Of a stretch of 64,000 bases of DNA, positions 22,760 to 34,254 are shown piece by piece. Each line of letters opens with the position of its first letter. Within the stretch, counting starts at the first letter, position 1. The notes beneath the pieces are model-generated. The model saw only the letters and a list, made by a program, of their open reading frames with translations. It did not search any database and was not told the DNA's origin. The position numbers and the translations under genes are program-made. The stretch comes from Topomyia yanbarensis (taxonomy: Eukaryota; Arthropoda; Insecta; Diptera; Culicidae): NCBI RefSeq assembly GCF_030247195.1, contig NC_080670.1:28351497-28415496 (forward strand), written 5' to 3'.

Positions 22760-23228
22760 GACTGAGGACTACAATTTCGGTCGATTAAATTATGCTATGA
22801 AAATTGTACTTCCTGGAATTTCATCTAACGAGATCAATTCATTGTGAGGAATTTCGCTGCGTTTTAATATTGCTTGCCTCTGTAGGTGACGATGTGTGTG
22901 GATTCACTTCGGCAGCCAGCTCTTATGTTTTGGGTAATTTTGCTATCTTATTCTGCTGAATAAATCATCTGCCTAAAGCCTCTACGTTATACTACGGTCA
23001 CTTTAAAAACGCCCTGCTATTTAATCTTGTAGCTCTCGGCAAGTCAGTCCTGGCACTCTCCTCGACTATTCCTGGCACTATACCGCTGACGTCGCACTAA
23101 TCACGGTGATCAAACGTGGCGAGAGCGGCAGTGGTTTCGTCGGAATTGTTCACTCGACAAGCAGTAAGTGCAAGGACTCTGCTACTTATGCCTGAGCCCC
23201 TCATTGAAACCTTCGTCCTGCCGGAGTG

Positions 23229-23573
23229 TTAGCTTCGTCCGATACCGGAGCGTATTGTTGAACCGAAGCAGTCTGCTACTGGCGCTGCTTCCTTCGAATT
23301 GGAATCGCTGAATATTCCCGTTAGCCGAATGTCCAACGTGGCCGAAGGCAAACCGATTGCAGCAACACCACCAGCCGTAGCTGACATTTTAGCCTTCAAT
23401 CCAAGTACCTGCCATTGGCATAGCGACAGACGAGTGCGGTGCAGGCTGGACATCGGTTGACTCGGTGCCGGACGGGGCGAAACAACTGCAACAGGAGCGG
23501 ACCTAGTATGGGGTGTAAAGGTCATCAATTGCCATAGATCACCAAAATGCTCTGCGACTAACATTGTGAACAA
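23229..23573 (-). pseudogene. Possible relic resembling bacterial GspC
   Basis: An open frame of 114 residues in a locally GC-richer island. Its layout recalls the inner-membrane type II secretion protein GspC: a WQLMTFTP stretch after a hydrophobic N-terminus, a Pro/Ala-rich linker, a QWQVLGLKAK segment, then LDIRLTGIFSDSNSKEAAPV, like the start of the GspC homology domain. The adjacent frame continues with QQYAPVSDEANTPAGRRF, which would fit the next GspC strand after a frameshift. This is pattern recognition only; it could be chance. If real, it is a decayed bacterial insertion with at least one frameshift. Confidence 0.22.
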
Positions 23574-24009
23574 AACAAACCAAATGAAATTGATCGCAAC
23601 AACGATAAAATAATCTAAATTCTACCCAAACATTTGAAAAGGGTCACTGCCAAACGTATACCTTGAGAAAAAGGTAAAAGAAGTTTTGGTCGAATTCATT
23701 ATAATTCTATTTAAAAATTTAATACTGTTTTATTTAGTTTGATTGCGCAAATTGTTTACATCAGACACTCCCCTTAATTCATTGTGTACGTATTTCACTA
23801 CCTTTATAATCCTTTTGGAATCAGTTACAATAATCCTTTATAATCATTTTATAATAAGTGTATTGCTAGTTAGGACTTTTATATCAGCCGGGCCCTTTTA
23901 TAATTTGTTATAAAATCATTATCAAAATTCTTCATAATCCATTGTTGCGTTATGTTTATGCACATGGTCAGATAGATAGTTTTTAACTGGGACGTGACGT
24001 GTGGATACG

Positions 24010-24105
24010 AAAAAACCTAATGTCAATTGCAGCCAGGGGGAGCTGTCAAATGCAGCCAAAGGGAACCGTCAAATGCAGTGAGGGGGAACTGTCAAATGTA
24101 GCCAG
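24010..24105. repeat. Short tandem repeat, about 25 bp unit
   Basis: Roughly four degenerate copies of a unit like TGTCAAATGCAGCCAAGGGG. Nothing suggests coding. Confidence 0.65.
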
Positions 24106-25213
24106 TCCATTTAAAATATGTGAGGAAGAAAGAGTGGCTATGCAAGACAAGAGATCAAATGAACAGAAAAAATGAAAAAGAAAACATCTATCCACAGGTT
24201 TTGTCCCAGGATTTTAATAGAGAACATGAGAATTCGATTTGTTTGCATTTGGCAGTAGGCCTTTTTCAAATGTTTGGCTAGAAATTCCTTACTTCTTCAA
24301 TGAACCAAAAATCAAAATTACAGCTGAGCGACCTTGTTTGGAAAGTGTTAACATTTGGCAGCGAACCAAACCAAGTTTCTCATACTATGATCGAATCAAC
24401 AAAAATTCCAAGACTATGTAAACAATCTCTCTGAACTGTCAAAAAAGTGAGGTTAAACATTATCATGCAATGTTCTCCACCGAGAGGTTCACTTTAGTTT
24501 GTTTACATAATCAATGAACTTTGTACCGCGACTCACCACTTCATTTGCCGCGTTGCCAGGAACTCAAGCAAAAATATACAAAACAGTGTTGCCCAAACAC
24601 ACATTTTGAATCCCACCATTCTTGCAAAGGTGAAAAAAATACTCAACATTCTTGCATTTTTTCAAATTTAAAAAAATCATTAAAAAATCACGATAGCTCC
24701 AAATAGTCTCATTTCAACGGCAATATTCTTAAAAATGTGTAGTCTTTTGAATAAAAATAAGAAAAAAGGGGGTTAGGTCGGACGAGAAAGGTCTATTCGG
24801 TCTACCAGATACTGATGACACAAGCTCGAAAGGAGAATTGAAGACTCCCATCTACGAAAGAGAGTTTCTCTATGTTTATTTTCTCTTCCGCGAATTACTC
24901 AGTCACCTTTCCGATTTCCCCGCAACTTTTTGAATAGTAATAACATTGGTCTTTCGAAATATACTGATAAAAGTTTACAAATTTTCATGGTTCTGCTGTA
25001 ATAATCGAAAGAAAAAGCGAACAAAGAGAGGCTCTCATTTAAAGATTGGATCTAATGAAATGAAAGGTCTTAATTTTTGGATATTCGCGAAAAAATTATG
25101 GCACCTATACTCTCATTGCACTTCTCCAAACAGAAACGAATTCACCTACTTTTCTACCCCCTCGTTATCACCAACACACTAACTTAAATCTGTTTTACCC
25201 CTCTCCAAATCAG

Positions 25214-25512
25214 GCAACCGCAGCCCGGTTAAGCAGAAGCTCGGCATCAAGGTGTACGACCAGGACCGCTGTCGGGCCAAATTTGCCACCAAGAAGGCGG
25301 ACATTACAGCGAATCAGCTCTGTGCAGGCGGTGACTTTGCCAAGGATTCCTGCCACGGGGACTCGGGTGGTCCGCTGATGAAACTGCAGAAGGTTTGGAC
25401 CCTGGAGGGAGTGGTTTCCTACGGTAACCGGTGCGGACTGGAGGATTGGCCCGGGGTGTATACCCGGGTTCAGGCATACATGGACTGGATCCGAGCGACG
25501 ATCCGAAATTAG
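25214..25512 (+). CDS. CLIP-type serine protease gene A, last exon only
   Basis: An acceptor (CTCTCCAAATCAG) at 25213 opens a 299 bp exon ending in TAG. It encodes the C-terminal third of a trypsin-like protease: [19 protein letters not shown] contains the catalytic Ser and, six residues before it, the Asp that specifies cleavage after Lys/Arg. [13 protein letters not shown] is the usual C-terminal helix region. The exon begins in phase 1, exactly as the matching exon of gene B does, and the proteins are alike (VKQK at the exon start, then CGLE(D/G)W), so A and B are tandem paralogues. The His and Asp exons and the CLIP domain are not visible upstream; they lie beyond the window, or the copy is partial. 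A poly-A signal follows. Confidence 0.88.
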
Positions 25513-25969
25513 GTGTGTAATGGTTTTTGTTTAGTGATATGGACGAAAATAAATAAATCGAACGTTTGGATTGGAGGTCAGGTTTTTTAATCGGTTGGAA
25601 TCTCCCCTAGACTAGACGCTAATGGGTTGATGCAAGCGAACGAAACGAAAAAAAAAATGTTTATAAACAGGTCGATGACTAAAGTGCCGCGGTGGTGTGA
25701 AGGGTTGGAAGTGGAATTTTTAAAGGAGGTGAACGAGATGGAGATTGACGCATCTTCTTCCATCAGACTGCGCGAGTGACCTACTCGAGTCAAGACCGGT
25801 CAGATGTGCATCAGTCGGTGTTCGTCCGTTCTACAGATAAGATCACGTAACGACGGACACACCGGAATACTTTGGTTGGCTGTGGTAGTTGCCGTTTTGA
25901 TAACGTCAGTCGCTTTGGTGTGTTTATGTTCTAAACAGAGATTAAGTGCTCAACAGGAAGTGTAGTTAA
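25513..25969 (+). promoter_or_regulatory. Gene A-B intergenic region, likely gene B promoter
   Basis: Only about 450 bases separate the end of gene A from the ATG of gene B. A TCAGT initiator-like motif occurs at 25811-25815, giving a 5' UTR of about 155 bases if used. No TATA box is obvious. The initiator assignment is inference. Confidence 0.35.
25548..25557 (+). terminator. Poly-A signal of gene A
   Basis: Two overlapping AATAAA hexamers 36 bases after the stop codon. Their presence favours a transcribed gene rather than a stray exon. Confidence 0.7.
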
Positions 25970-26042
25970 ATGGGGAAGGGTAGTAATCGAGTGATTGTTT
26001 TGCTTCTGTGCTTGCATGGGTCATGGGTCTTGGGTCAAAATG
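25970..26042 (+). CDS. CLIP serine protease gene B, exon 1 (signal peptide)
   Basis: The ATG at 25970 opens a 73 bp exon encoding a signal peptide: a short basic N-terminus (MGKGSNR), a hydrophobic core (VIVLLLCLHG) and a small-residue end (SWVLGQN). It stops at a donor, G|GTAGGT, in phase 1. The next acceptor in the matching phase, 50780, starts with CC TGC, giving QN-A-CRTP, exactly the position where the first CLIP cysteine is expected. Total coding length over all four exons is 1143, a multiple of three. I therefore assign this exon to the protease at 50781-51971 in spite of the 24.7 kb between them. Confidence 0.72.
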
Positions 26043-28335
26043 GTAGGTAATCGAGATTTACGGTGAAATAAAAATAGCTTAGACGTTTTTATTTGAACAA
26101 ATTGTGTTTAACCCTCCGGCACTCGCGTGAATGGCTCCCCGAGTGAGCAGCCGCTGGAGCTGAAAGGAGATTTCGCTAGAGTTTCTGAAGGTGTTGCACG
26201 AAATACAACGTTTCGAGTGTCGCAAGGTTAAGAAACAGGTTTTTCATTCAACGAAAGAAATAAAAAACAATCAACAGGGGTTTTCCAAAAACATATAACC
26301 ATTATCTTGCTACTTGCAGGTACTAAAGAGTGTTTTTAATGTTTTTTTGGATTGGAACTTTCTGACAACTAAGTTAATCTTACTCAAAAATGACAGTTTT
26401 GTCGAACCTTCTTTTCGCAGCTTGATACAAAAGAATCTGCCTTTGAGGGGTGGCACGTGTTTGGTTACATGGTTATGTGAACACATAAAACTGCCTATTG
26501 CCTATTTGTGAGAAGCAGCCGAAGCAGATGCTAGAGACACAATTGCATCCTGGATCCTGAAACAGTGACTGTGTGATGTGGTTTGTACGCGAGTGAATTC
26601 GCGACGCGAATGACTACGCTTTGGTTTTATGAATAATGTTCATAAAGTTGTGAAGTAGTTCGCGTACTGAGAATCGAATTAGAAATAACTTGGCAGAAAC
26701 CATCACAAAACAAAAACAAATATTTCAACTAATGAAAGCGTTATGCGGACGTTAACGAAGGGAAATTGAACATCATTATAAAAGCTATGATTTTTGTTCA
26801 AGGTCCTGTTTTCGTATCGTAAAAACGTGATTCCAGAATTCATGGACCTTTATTCTCGATTTTGGGAACATTTTTTCTTCCGTGTACGGGAAGATAAGGT
26901 TTTGTAGTTTTTCTAATGTGAAACATCTCAGGAATCAAACGAAATCGTTGCGGCCTCAGTCAGATTACAAGAAGCTAGAGCTCGAAGGTATTTTGTCATT
27001 TTCTCATGTATATATCTCTATTATTCTTCAATCCTTGGGCACAAAATGAAAGTAAATTCAGAATAGTTAAAATTCAGGAATATTAGTTTTTCTAATTTAG
27101 TACTTATCTTGGCGACCTTTGGTACCCACTTATGACATAGTCGAAATAATATACAAAGTGGGCATAGGGACAAGTTCTCTCTGAAGGTGTCCTGGTATTA
27201 GCAATGAGTTCTGGTTTGGGACTTATTTAAACATGGAGTGTCCCATGCCAAGACTCCCGACGATGACAATATACCAGATTATCTCACGTTCGCGATCTCC
27301 AAAACACAATAACCGTCGGGTGATAAAGTAAACCATTGTAAATTTACAAACGCTGACCCAAACTGTAACCCGCCAGGGTGCGTACTCTCTCCGTAGAGTG
27401 TATTTGTTTACGTAAAATTATACGCACCGCTGTTTTGCACCATTCACGTTAAATTTGTAAATTTTTATATCGTTTCGCGTTTGTGAACGGTTTTGGTTGT
27501 ATAGATAGGTGTAGTAATTTTTGTTGAAGATTTGAGTATAAATAACATAGAGTTTAGATAGGTTACCGCTCTCCACTTGCCGTCAAAACTGTGCTGATTA
27601 TGCTGCGCGTCGGCAATGACAGCTATGAGGCGATGCAGTTGGTGGTTTGTTGGAAGGCGGCCATCGTGTTTAGAAAGTGACGGACCACATCCGCGAGCGG
27701 ATGCTCGAAAGTATTTTTTTTTTCTGGAACAGTTTCCCGCCACCGTAACCAGGGCCGTCGAGAGCGGCGGCGGGCCCCAAGGCTAGTGTTACTGACGGGC
27801 CCTTCTCAACTTACTTATTTGAATCTTGATTAGAGGACTTGTATATATTCATTCATATATCAAACTATGTTGCTGTTGCTAAAATTGCTATGGTTACGTG
27901 TTTTTCAATTAGCGGGTTCCCGGGTACTCTTTTGCCCTGTTAAAAATGTACACAATGGTTAACAACCTTATTAGAGGTATATGGAGATAATCCGTGTGTT
28001 CGCACCACGTTTGTGTCATCGCCTTTATATATACAGAGGTACTGACTTCATGTTGCCACATTCAATGATATATTTAATTTTGCGCAATAAACGCTTCTAC
28101 TTGATTATTAGTCTGAAAAATAATCAGTACACTATGTCCAACTATGAAATTGTAAGGTATAGACATTGATCATCTTTACCTCCATTTGCAAATTTGATAT
28201 TTTTAACTTTTCCAACAGGTGATTTTAAGGGACACCTCGTAAAGTAAACAGGAATACAGTTTGACCACAGTACGGCCATTTTCCGCTTTGATCGTCATTC
28301 ATTTTTATTCACGTTCGACACAGTAGGTTGAAGTG

Positions 28336-29207
28336 AGGGAGACTGGGGCTAGTTGGCGGGATTTTTTGGTTTCAATTTTTATCGCCAATTTTTTTAAAGT
28401 GTTTGATGCATTGTCTCCATTTTTAGAGACAAAAATATGTGACGCGGAAAACCCGCTAACTTACCCCGGCCCCGGGGTAAGTTGGCGGTATGTGAGTATA
28501 CGCCAAAAACTAAGCAATTAAATGGAGATTCAATTACTTCAAGGGTCCTTTTGGAACGTGCTGAATGTCTTTTCGAGAAAACTGTATATTAACCGACATT
28601 TGCTATTATATTTCAGTTTCAATACCCCGGAATTTTGACTTTGACGCGTACTCCCTATACAAAAGAAAATTTTCGAAATTTTTTATGCGATTGGCCGGAA
28701 TAAATGTCTCCTACATTGGCGAGATACACAAGAAAAAGATTTTCTTACTTTGGAGTGAATTCCAGAAATAAAAATATTTCGTGATTTTATTGCACTGTAA
28801 ATAGTACCGCCAACTTATCCCACGTGCAGCACCGCCAACTTGCCTCAACCGCATATTTTATTAAAAATTATTTAAAAAATTACTTTTGTTTGTGGATAGA
28901 TGTAATATCTATACGGATGCTCTTTTCACGCGCTGTCGAAAAATATAATCATTCGGGAAATAGATTTAAAATCACTCTAAATAACGCAAAGCATTTAAAA
29001 TTTAGAACATTTACGTGGTATACTCGAAAACACAATATCACCCACAACTTCCACCAAACAAATCGTTTTGCAACAAAAACACATTGGATAACGGGTTTTA
29101 CCTAACTTGAGGTACACAAGAAGAGCCAGCGCTATATGTCTAATTGAAACAGAGAAAAAGGGATTCCGCCAACTTACCTCAACCGCCAACTAGCCCCGGG
29201 CTCCCCT
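28336..29207. mobile_element. Inverted-repeat element with GGGGCTAGTTGGCGG ends
   Basis: The left end reads AGGGAGACTGGGGCTAG and the right end, reversed, AGGGGAGCCCGGGGCTAG, both continuing TTGGCGG. The phrase CGCCAACTT(A/G)CC recurs several times inside, near both ends. About 870 bp, no coding capacity. No convincing target duplication was found, so the superfamily is unknown. Confidence 0.65.
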
Positions 29208-29340
29208 ACGATATTTTGCTTCTGTGGTTTAGACAAAATGATACACGGGTAGATTTATCTGTTGGTAGCGGTGGAGCAGTTTTTAGCTTTTGTTGTTAGC
29301 AAGTATAAGGTAGCAAATTCAGCTCGTAATTCTCGTTTAA

Positions 29341-30331
29341 CCCTACAACGGTTTCGTAACTTTTTCTATACGTAAACGGTTTTGTGGGGTACATTCGTAC
29401 CCCAGAATTAAAACCGCTCTAATATGCCTAGTTTTTATTGAATTTATAATTAAATTAGATAGTTTTATTAAAAAAATAAGCCAATCAAAGCAGCCTTTTC
29501 AAAAATAATCGTGCTTTGCAAATTTTTTATGCACATTTTCATTTTTATACAATTTGTCCTAAAAATACGTCAACATCCCTTTTTAATCTTAATATTGCTA
29601 TAACTTCGGAAGCTTCTAACCGATTTTTACAATCTATACGGCGTTGTAAATGTTATTAAATTGCCTTTTGAACAAATAGTAAATAATTCAAAAACCGACC
29701 AAAAAGTGCATTTATTCCGATGCTTGTTTGAACACCAAATACAAATACAATACAAATAGTAAATATACAGCAATATGCAGTAACGAAGTTAAAATAGGCG
29801 ATGAAGGAACAGACCAGTGCATTGTACGTTCCAGAACTTGGGCTACAGAAGATGAGGAATTGAGTGGTGCGTAGTACATATTATATACAAATCATATTTT
29901 GACATCAAAACCAAAAAATACGATTACGATCCAAGCGACTTTTCTAGTTACTTTGCTATAGTAGCATTATTAAATCAAATAACAGATTTAATTGTTCAGC
30001 AGTGTTGAAGCCTATACAATTTCACGCAAGTTACTATGTATCGATATTTTGCTTATAAAAAAGATATAATAAATTTTCCGAATTTATATACACATGATAA
30101 AACACTAACGTAAACGGTTTTGTGGGGTACATTTGTACCCCAGACAAATTTTAAGCAGGCACTGTTAGGTTATTTAAGTGAAACAAATAGGTTGCACCAG
30201 CTTTAATGGAAGTTTAATAATCAAATTGATTTATGATAAAGTTTGCTTGCAGTTAAAATAAACCGTAACGGAATAACAGGGATTGCAAATAGCTCTGGGG
30301 TACAAATGTACCCCACAAAACCGTTGTAGGA
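29341..30331. mobile_element. TTAA-flanked MITE with repeated GGGGTAC palindromes
   Basis: TTAA borders both ends (29337-29340 and 30332-30335). The termini are CCCTACAACGGTTT on the left and, reversed, TCCTACAACGGTTTTGTGG on the right. The near-palindrome GGGGTACATTTGTACCCC or a one-base variant occurs three times (about 29394, 30124, 30297), each next to a copy of AACGGTTTTGTGG. A TTAA duplication and CCC-type ends fit a piggyBac-mobilised non-autonomous element. 991 bp, noncoding. Confidence 0.78.
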
Positions 30332-30627
30332 TTAAAAATATAGAACAACCGAGAAAATTTTCTAATCATAGCTTTTATGAAGGTTTTTTTGGAAAGGAAT
30401 GTGATGTTTTAATGTAGAAGTCGGTTTTAATACGCTGTTGGAATATACAGTAATAGACAAAAAATGACACAGAACGCAGTAATAAGGAATTAAACGCAAA
30501 TAAAACAACTGCGAGTACAGCGGGCAAACGACTGCTAGTACTGGTGACTGAATTGAACTGATTTGATTTCCTTATTTGGCACATAACAATTGGCTTCTTA
30601 TGGATATCACAAACATCTCTAGCGACG

Positions 30628-31497
30628 CACAGAGGAGTAACTGGGGTCGAATCCTGGCCAAAACTATTTATTGCGGCTATTGCTGTTATTATGCCTTAAT
30701 ATGAGCTAAAAATAGAAAATAACTAGTTTTTGGAACAATTTGGCATCTATCCACCTACCAGTGCAGAGGTCATTTTTCTAGATCCTTCCGAATACTAGTA
30801 TTTTCGAGGTGATATTTGTGAATACATTTGTTTTTCCCGATGCATGAACAGTCAGTGGAAAAGGGAGAAGAAAAGGGATACCTGTGCACATATTCATAGA
30901 TATACATTTTGCCAAACATAGTATTTGGCCCTACAGCATTTTGGCGTACCTCAAATTAGTGGAAATATCAATATTTTCAAATCGCTTGGAATTTGTGGAT
31001 CGGAAAATATCGGAAGAGATTGAATGTTTTTCGGATAGCCGGAATCTTGTTTTGTAATGTTGTTTCAGCAACTTTGCCGGATCTTGCCGTATAATGTAAC
31101 TTTTTTATCATTCAAATTTGGAATAAAATGTTTAAAAAGGGTGTTTCTAAAGTTGGTCCAATACACACAAGCACTACTATTTTCGGTTATTTTTAAGCTG
31201 AGATTACACAAATAGTTGTCATCAATTACGTTTGTTATAATATTGTCTTATTTAATCCAGTCATCATCATTAGAAAGCGATTTTGCTGGATATATAATAA
31301 AAAATGAATAAAAACCCCTTAAAATATCACCAATTTGCATCCATGCAAAAAATCTTTACCAATTTTTGGCAAACTCTTTATTTTGCCACAATATGCAGTA
31401 TGCTTTTGGGTATCTAAAAAAAATATAACTAAATAAAAATCGAAAAAAAAATTTTTTTGGTTATTGGCCAAGAATTTGTTCTAGTTACTCCTCTGTG
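30628..31497. mobile_element. Transib-like non-autonomous element 1
   Basis: Inverted ends CACAGAGGAGTAACT (left, and reversed right) are flanked by an exact 5-bp duplication, CGACG (30623-30627 and 31498-31502). Five-base duplications, CAC-starting termini and a CGNCG target are the published hallmarks of Transib transposons, the group from which RAG1 derives. After the heptamer and a 23-base spacer, the ends read CCAAAACTA (left) and CCAATAACC (right), the latter matching 7 of 9 bases of the RSS nonamer ACAAAAACC. 870 bp, no transposase. Confidence 0.65.
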
Positions 31498-31879
31498 CGA
31501 CGCCCAAAATTAGTGTTCCATCTTAACACAAAGCATGTCTGGCGAAAAATTATTTTAACGTGCTATAAAAATACAAATATACAAATAAAAATTTATTTCA
31601 ATTACCGGTTAATTAAGGTTAGTCTACCTACTCATCCGTCCCGGAGTCCAAGCTAAAATCGTTCCGCCATAGATCACCGGCAAAAACTAGCCCCACTGTG
31701 GATAAATTGTGTTGCTATTGTTTTTTTTGGAAATGTTCTTTGAGACCAGCTATTCGAGAAGTGAAACAATTACTAAAAGTGAAAAAGGTGCTCAATGTGG
31801 CAGGAGCTAATATCCTACAATTGCACCATATAAAACATTAATCACAGTCATTCGTTACGCGAAATAACATACAAAACGC

Positions 31880-32400
31880 CAACGAATGCGGCAACGTTAA
31901 CTATAGCATCCCCGTATATATAGACAACGGCTCTAAACAGGTGCGCTTACACGATTTATCTCTGCCCACTCCTGACATGGCGATAAAAAAAAAGTTTATA
32001 TCAAGGTACGGAGAAATGGATTTAATAACATTGAGGAACATTTTCCAGGGTAATTCTAATCCTTTTCCTGTGGTGAGAATGCTTGTGAACAAACTAATTC
32101 CTTTTTACAAAACCATTTTATGCATATTAACCGAACATGGAACATCTCATCAGACAACACCGGTTATGCACCCAGGGCAGATTCCTATGCGCAAATTCTC
32201 CAAAAAACACTGCACCACCTAAAACATTGTACAGAAGTAGCTAAGCAAAGTCCGCCTACTATAACCGCTAACAGCACATCGTTATCTTATGCCAAACCAC
32301 AAAAAGCTTCAAAACCAAGATTTGTGGATCTTACAGAAACAAATATTCACTCAATAAAATACTCCCAGTGTCTGCAATCCAACAACCGGTACCACCAGTA
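31880..32400 (+). pseudogene. Relic of a non-LTR ORF1 (RNA-recognition-like)
   Basis: Two overlapping frames together recall the gag-like ORF1 of X/LOA/jockey-type LINEs: a segment VYIDNGSKQVRLHDLSLPTP, then KKFISRYGEMDLITL and PVVRMLVNKLIPFY in one frame, and a Ser/Thr-rich tail (TANSTSLSYAKPQKAS) in the other. The zinc knuckles are gone and a frameshift lies near 32110-32160. It sits inside the hAT-type element. Confidence 0.5.
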
Positions 32401-33291
32401 AAGAAACGAACGCAGAAGAGGACGGATACGTCCGTGTGCTTGCATTTCTGTTTGGCGCTGTTCTCTTCGAAAATACATTGAATTGGCTTCTGAACGTTTT
32501 GTAAAGTATTCTGCCAATTCAAACAAAAAACTCGGTTTTGTTGACCTAGTACATAAAGTAGACAACTCCTCTAAGAACGTTTGTTTTAACAAATGTTAAA
32601 TATATCGTCGGTTGTCACGGTAAAGATGGACACGTCTATCGATACCAGGACACATGTTAGTGAACTCGGGTGATTCGCAGTTATACTGCCTAAGCTCGAC
32701 CCTCATTAACAGAAGACAAAGATTAAGCCCGTACGATATTAAGCCTGTTCTAATGACCCTGCCACTTCTAGTTTTCCGATCTGTTTACTTCACATCCTTG
32801 CTCTCACTTGAGTACTATGGCTCTAATTTTCATAAATTTCCCTACCCAGTAATCTCTAGCTAATTGAATGTCGTTAAAATGTAAAAAGAAAATGTGACTA
32901 ACATAGTCGAAATAAAAAAAGTTAAATATAAAATAAAGCTCTGGTATCCACAATTTCGAATTCTCAAGTTATTAGATTAAAATGTCTTTCAAATTTTTCT
33001 CCGCTTTCATCATATGACAATTTAATTGGATGAATAATTACAAAGAAATTACAATTCTTATTTTTCTTGCTCTTCCGTGAATACCAGACGTTTTCACCCA
33101 TCTTCCGGATAAAAATTCGGGCCCCCAAACGCGACCCGGGCCCCAGGGCAATTGCCCCAGCTGACCCCCCCTCTCATCGGGCCTGACCGTAACAGTAGTT
33201 CAGCGCGCGTGCGACGACAAGATAAATCCATTAGTGTGTGGGTCCGAGCATACGTAAAAATTCCTGGTGTAGGGTGTTCTGGTTCTCGATT

Positions 33292-33745
33292 CAAGGACCC
33301 ATGATCAAGGGTCCAGACTCCAGGATCCTGGTTTTAGAATCTACGATCCAGGTCCAGGAATTGTGCATCTCGGATCAAGGACTGAGGATCCTGGATCAAG
33401 AATTGATGATCCTAGACTAACTATCCTGGTTCAAGGATCCAATACCCTGGTTTCAGAACCAAAATGCTGGTTCTAGGATCGATGATTCAAGAACCAGGTA
33501 CCTGGTTCCACGATCAAGAATGCAAGATCCAGAATCCAAGACTTAGGATCCAGAATCAAGAGTTCTAGTTCTAAAGATCATGGATCAAGAATCAAAGATT
33601 CGAAATTTTGGTTCTCGATTTAAGGAGTCAACTGATCCAGGATCGCGATCCCAGGATTGAGGATGAAGTATCTAGAATCAAGGACCCACGGTCTTGGTTC
33701 TTCCTGGTTCCAGCATCAAGGATTCCGCACAGAGAACAGACATCC
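33292..33745. repeat. Degenerate GGATC-rich tandem array 1
   Basis: About 450 bp composed almost entirely of variants of short words such as GGATCCAGGATT, GGATCAAGAATC and TGGTTC(T/C)AGGATC. The unit is roughly 6-13 bases and highly diverged. The array is unlikely to code. Related arrays lie at 34255-34345 and 35745-36125. Confidence 0.8.
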
Positions 33746-33842
33746 ATGATCGAACAAACATATTTAAAGAACGTGTGTAAACATTTGAATTAATATACGA
33801 TAAACACTAGCGCCGCCAAACCAACTTATCCCAACTATCCGT

Positions 33843-34095
33843 CAAATCCATTCCGGAACCGGTTCGAAATTCTGAAAGGATACAGTAAGGAATCGTGCTC
33901 ATAGAAAACATACTGGTATTCATACTGGAAGTCCGAACCGGTTCCGGACTAATTTGATTGCCCTCTAAGAACGGTTGGTTTCAAAATCGTCCAATGAAGG
34001 ACGTTCGTTGGACCAATTTGGACAACGTCCAAATAACTGTTCAACAAACGTCCATCGTTGGACTTGTGTTGAACGATTTTGAAACAATTTTTTGG
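33843..34095. repeat. Two adjacent palindromic repeats
   Basis: First, CCGGAACCGGTTCGAA near 33850 is answered by TCCGAACCGGTTCCGG near 33930-33950. Second, TTTCAAAATCGTCC near 33980 is answered by GAACGATTTTGAAA near 34070, with GTCCAA/TTGGAC words repeated in between. Both look like small MITEs. No target duplication was identified. Confidence 0.5.
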
Positions 34096-34254
34096 ACGTC
34101 TCAGTGGGTGGGAAGAGGAATAACCGCTGTCAATTCAGTCGAACTCAGCCACAAAAAAAAAACATGGCGATAGTAGCGCACCTGGTTCGGATATCTCAAC
34201 TACCTTCGAAACCGTTAGAGATTTTTACACAAGTTGAATGCTGAAGATGGACGT

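Larger units (their letters stand above)
18428..25213. other. Noncoding DNA before the first protease exon
   Basis: About 6.8 kb without a recognisable host gene. It contains several small inverted-repeat elements, a CT microsatellite, a possible bacterial-like coding relic and a short tandem repeat, each listed separately. A block at about 21745-21795 (AACCTCACTTTTCTGACAG) recurs in inverted form at about 24425-24476. It may be an upstream intron of protease gene A, whose earlier exons are not visible. Confidence 0.4.
27750..33185. mobile_element. hAT-type element with nested insertions
   Basis: The termini are inverted: the left starts CAGGGCCGTCGAGAG and the right, reversed, CAGGCCCGATGAGAG, both followed by a G/C-rich tract. 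An exact 8-bp duplication, ACCGTAAC, flanks them (27742-27749 and 33186-33193). Eight-base duplications and CAGGG-type ends are characteristic of the hAT superfamily. No hAT transposase is recognisable inside, so this is a non-autonomous or gutted copy. Most of the 5.4 kb is later insertions: a G-rich MITE, a TTAA element, a Transib-like element and a LINE ORF1 relic. Confidence 0.75.
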
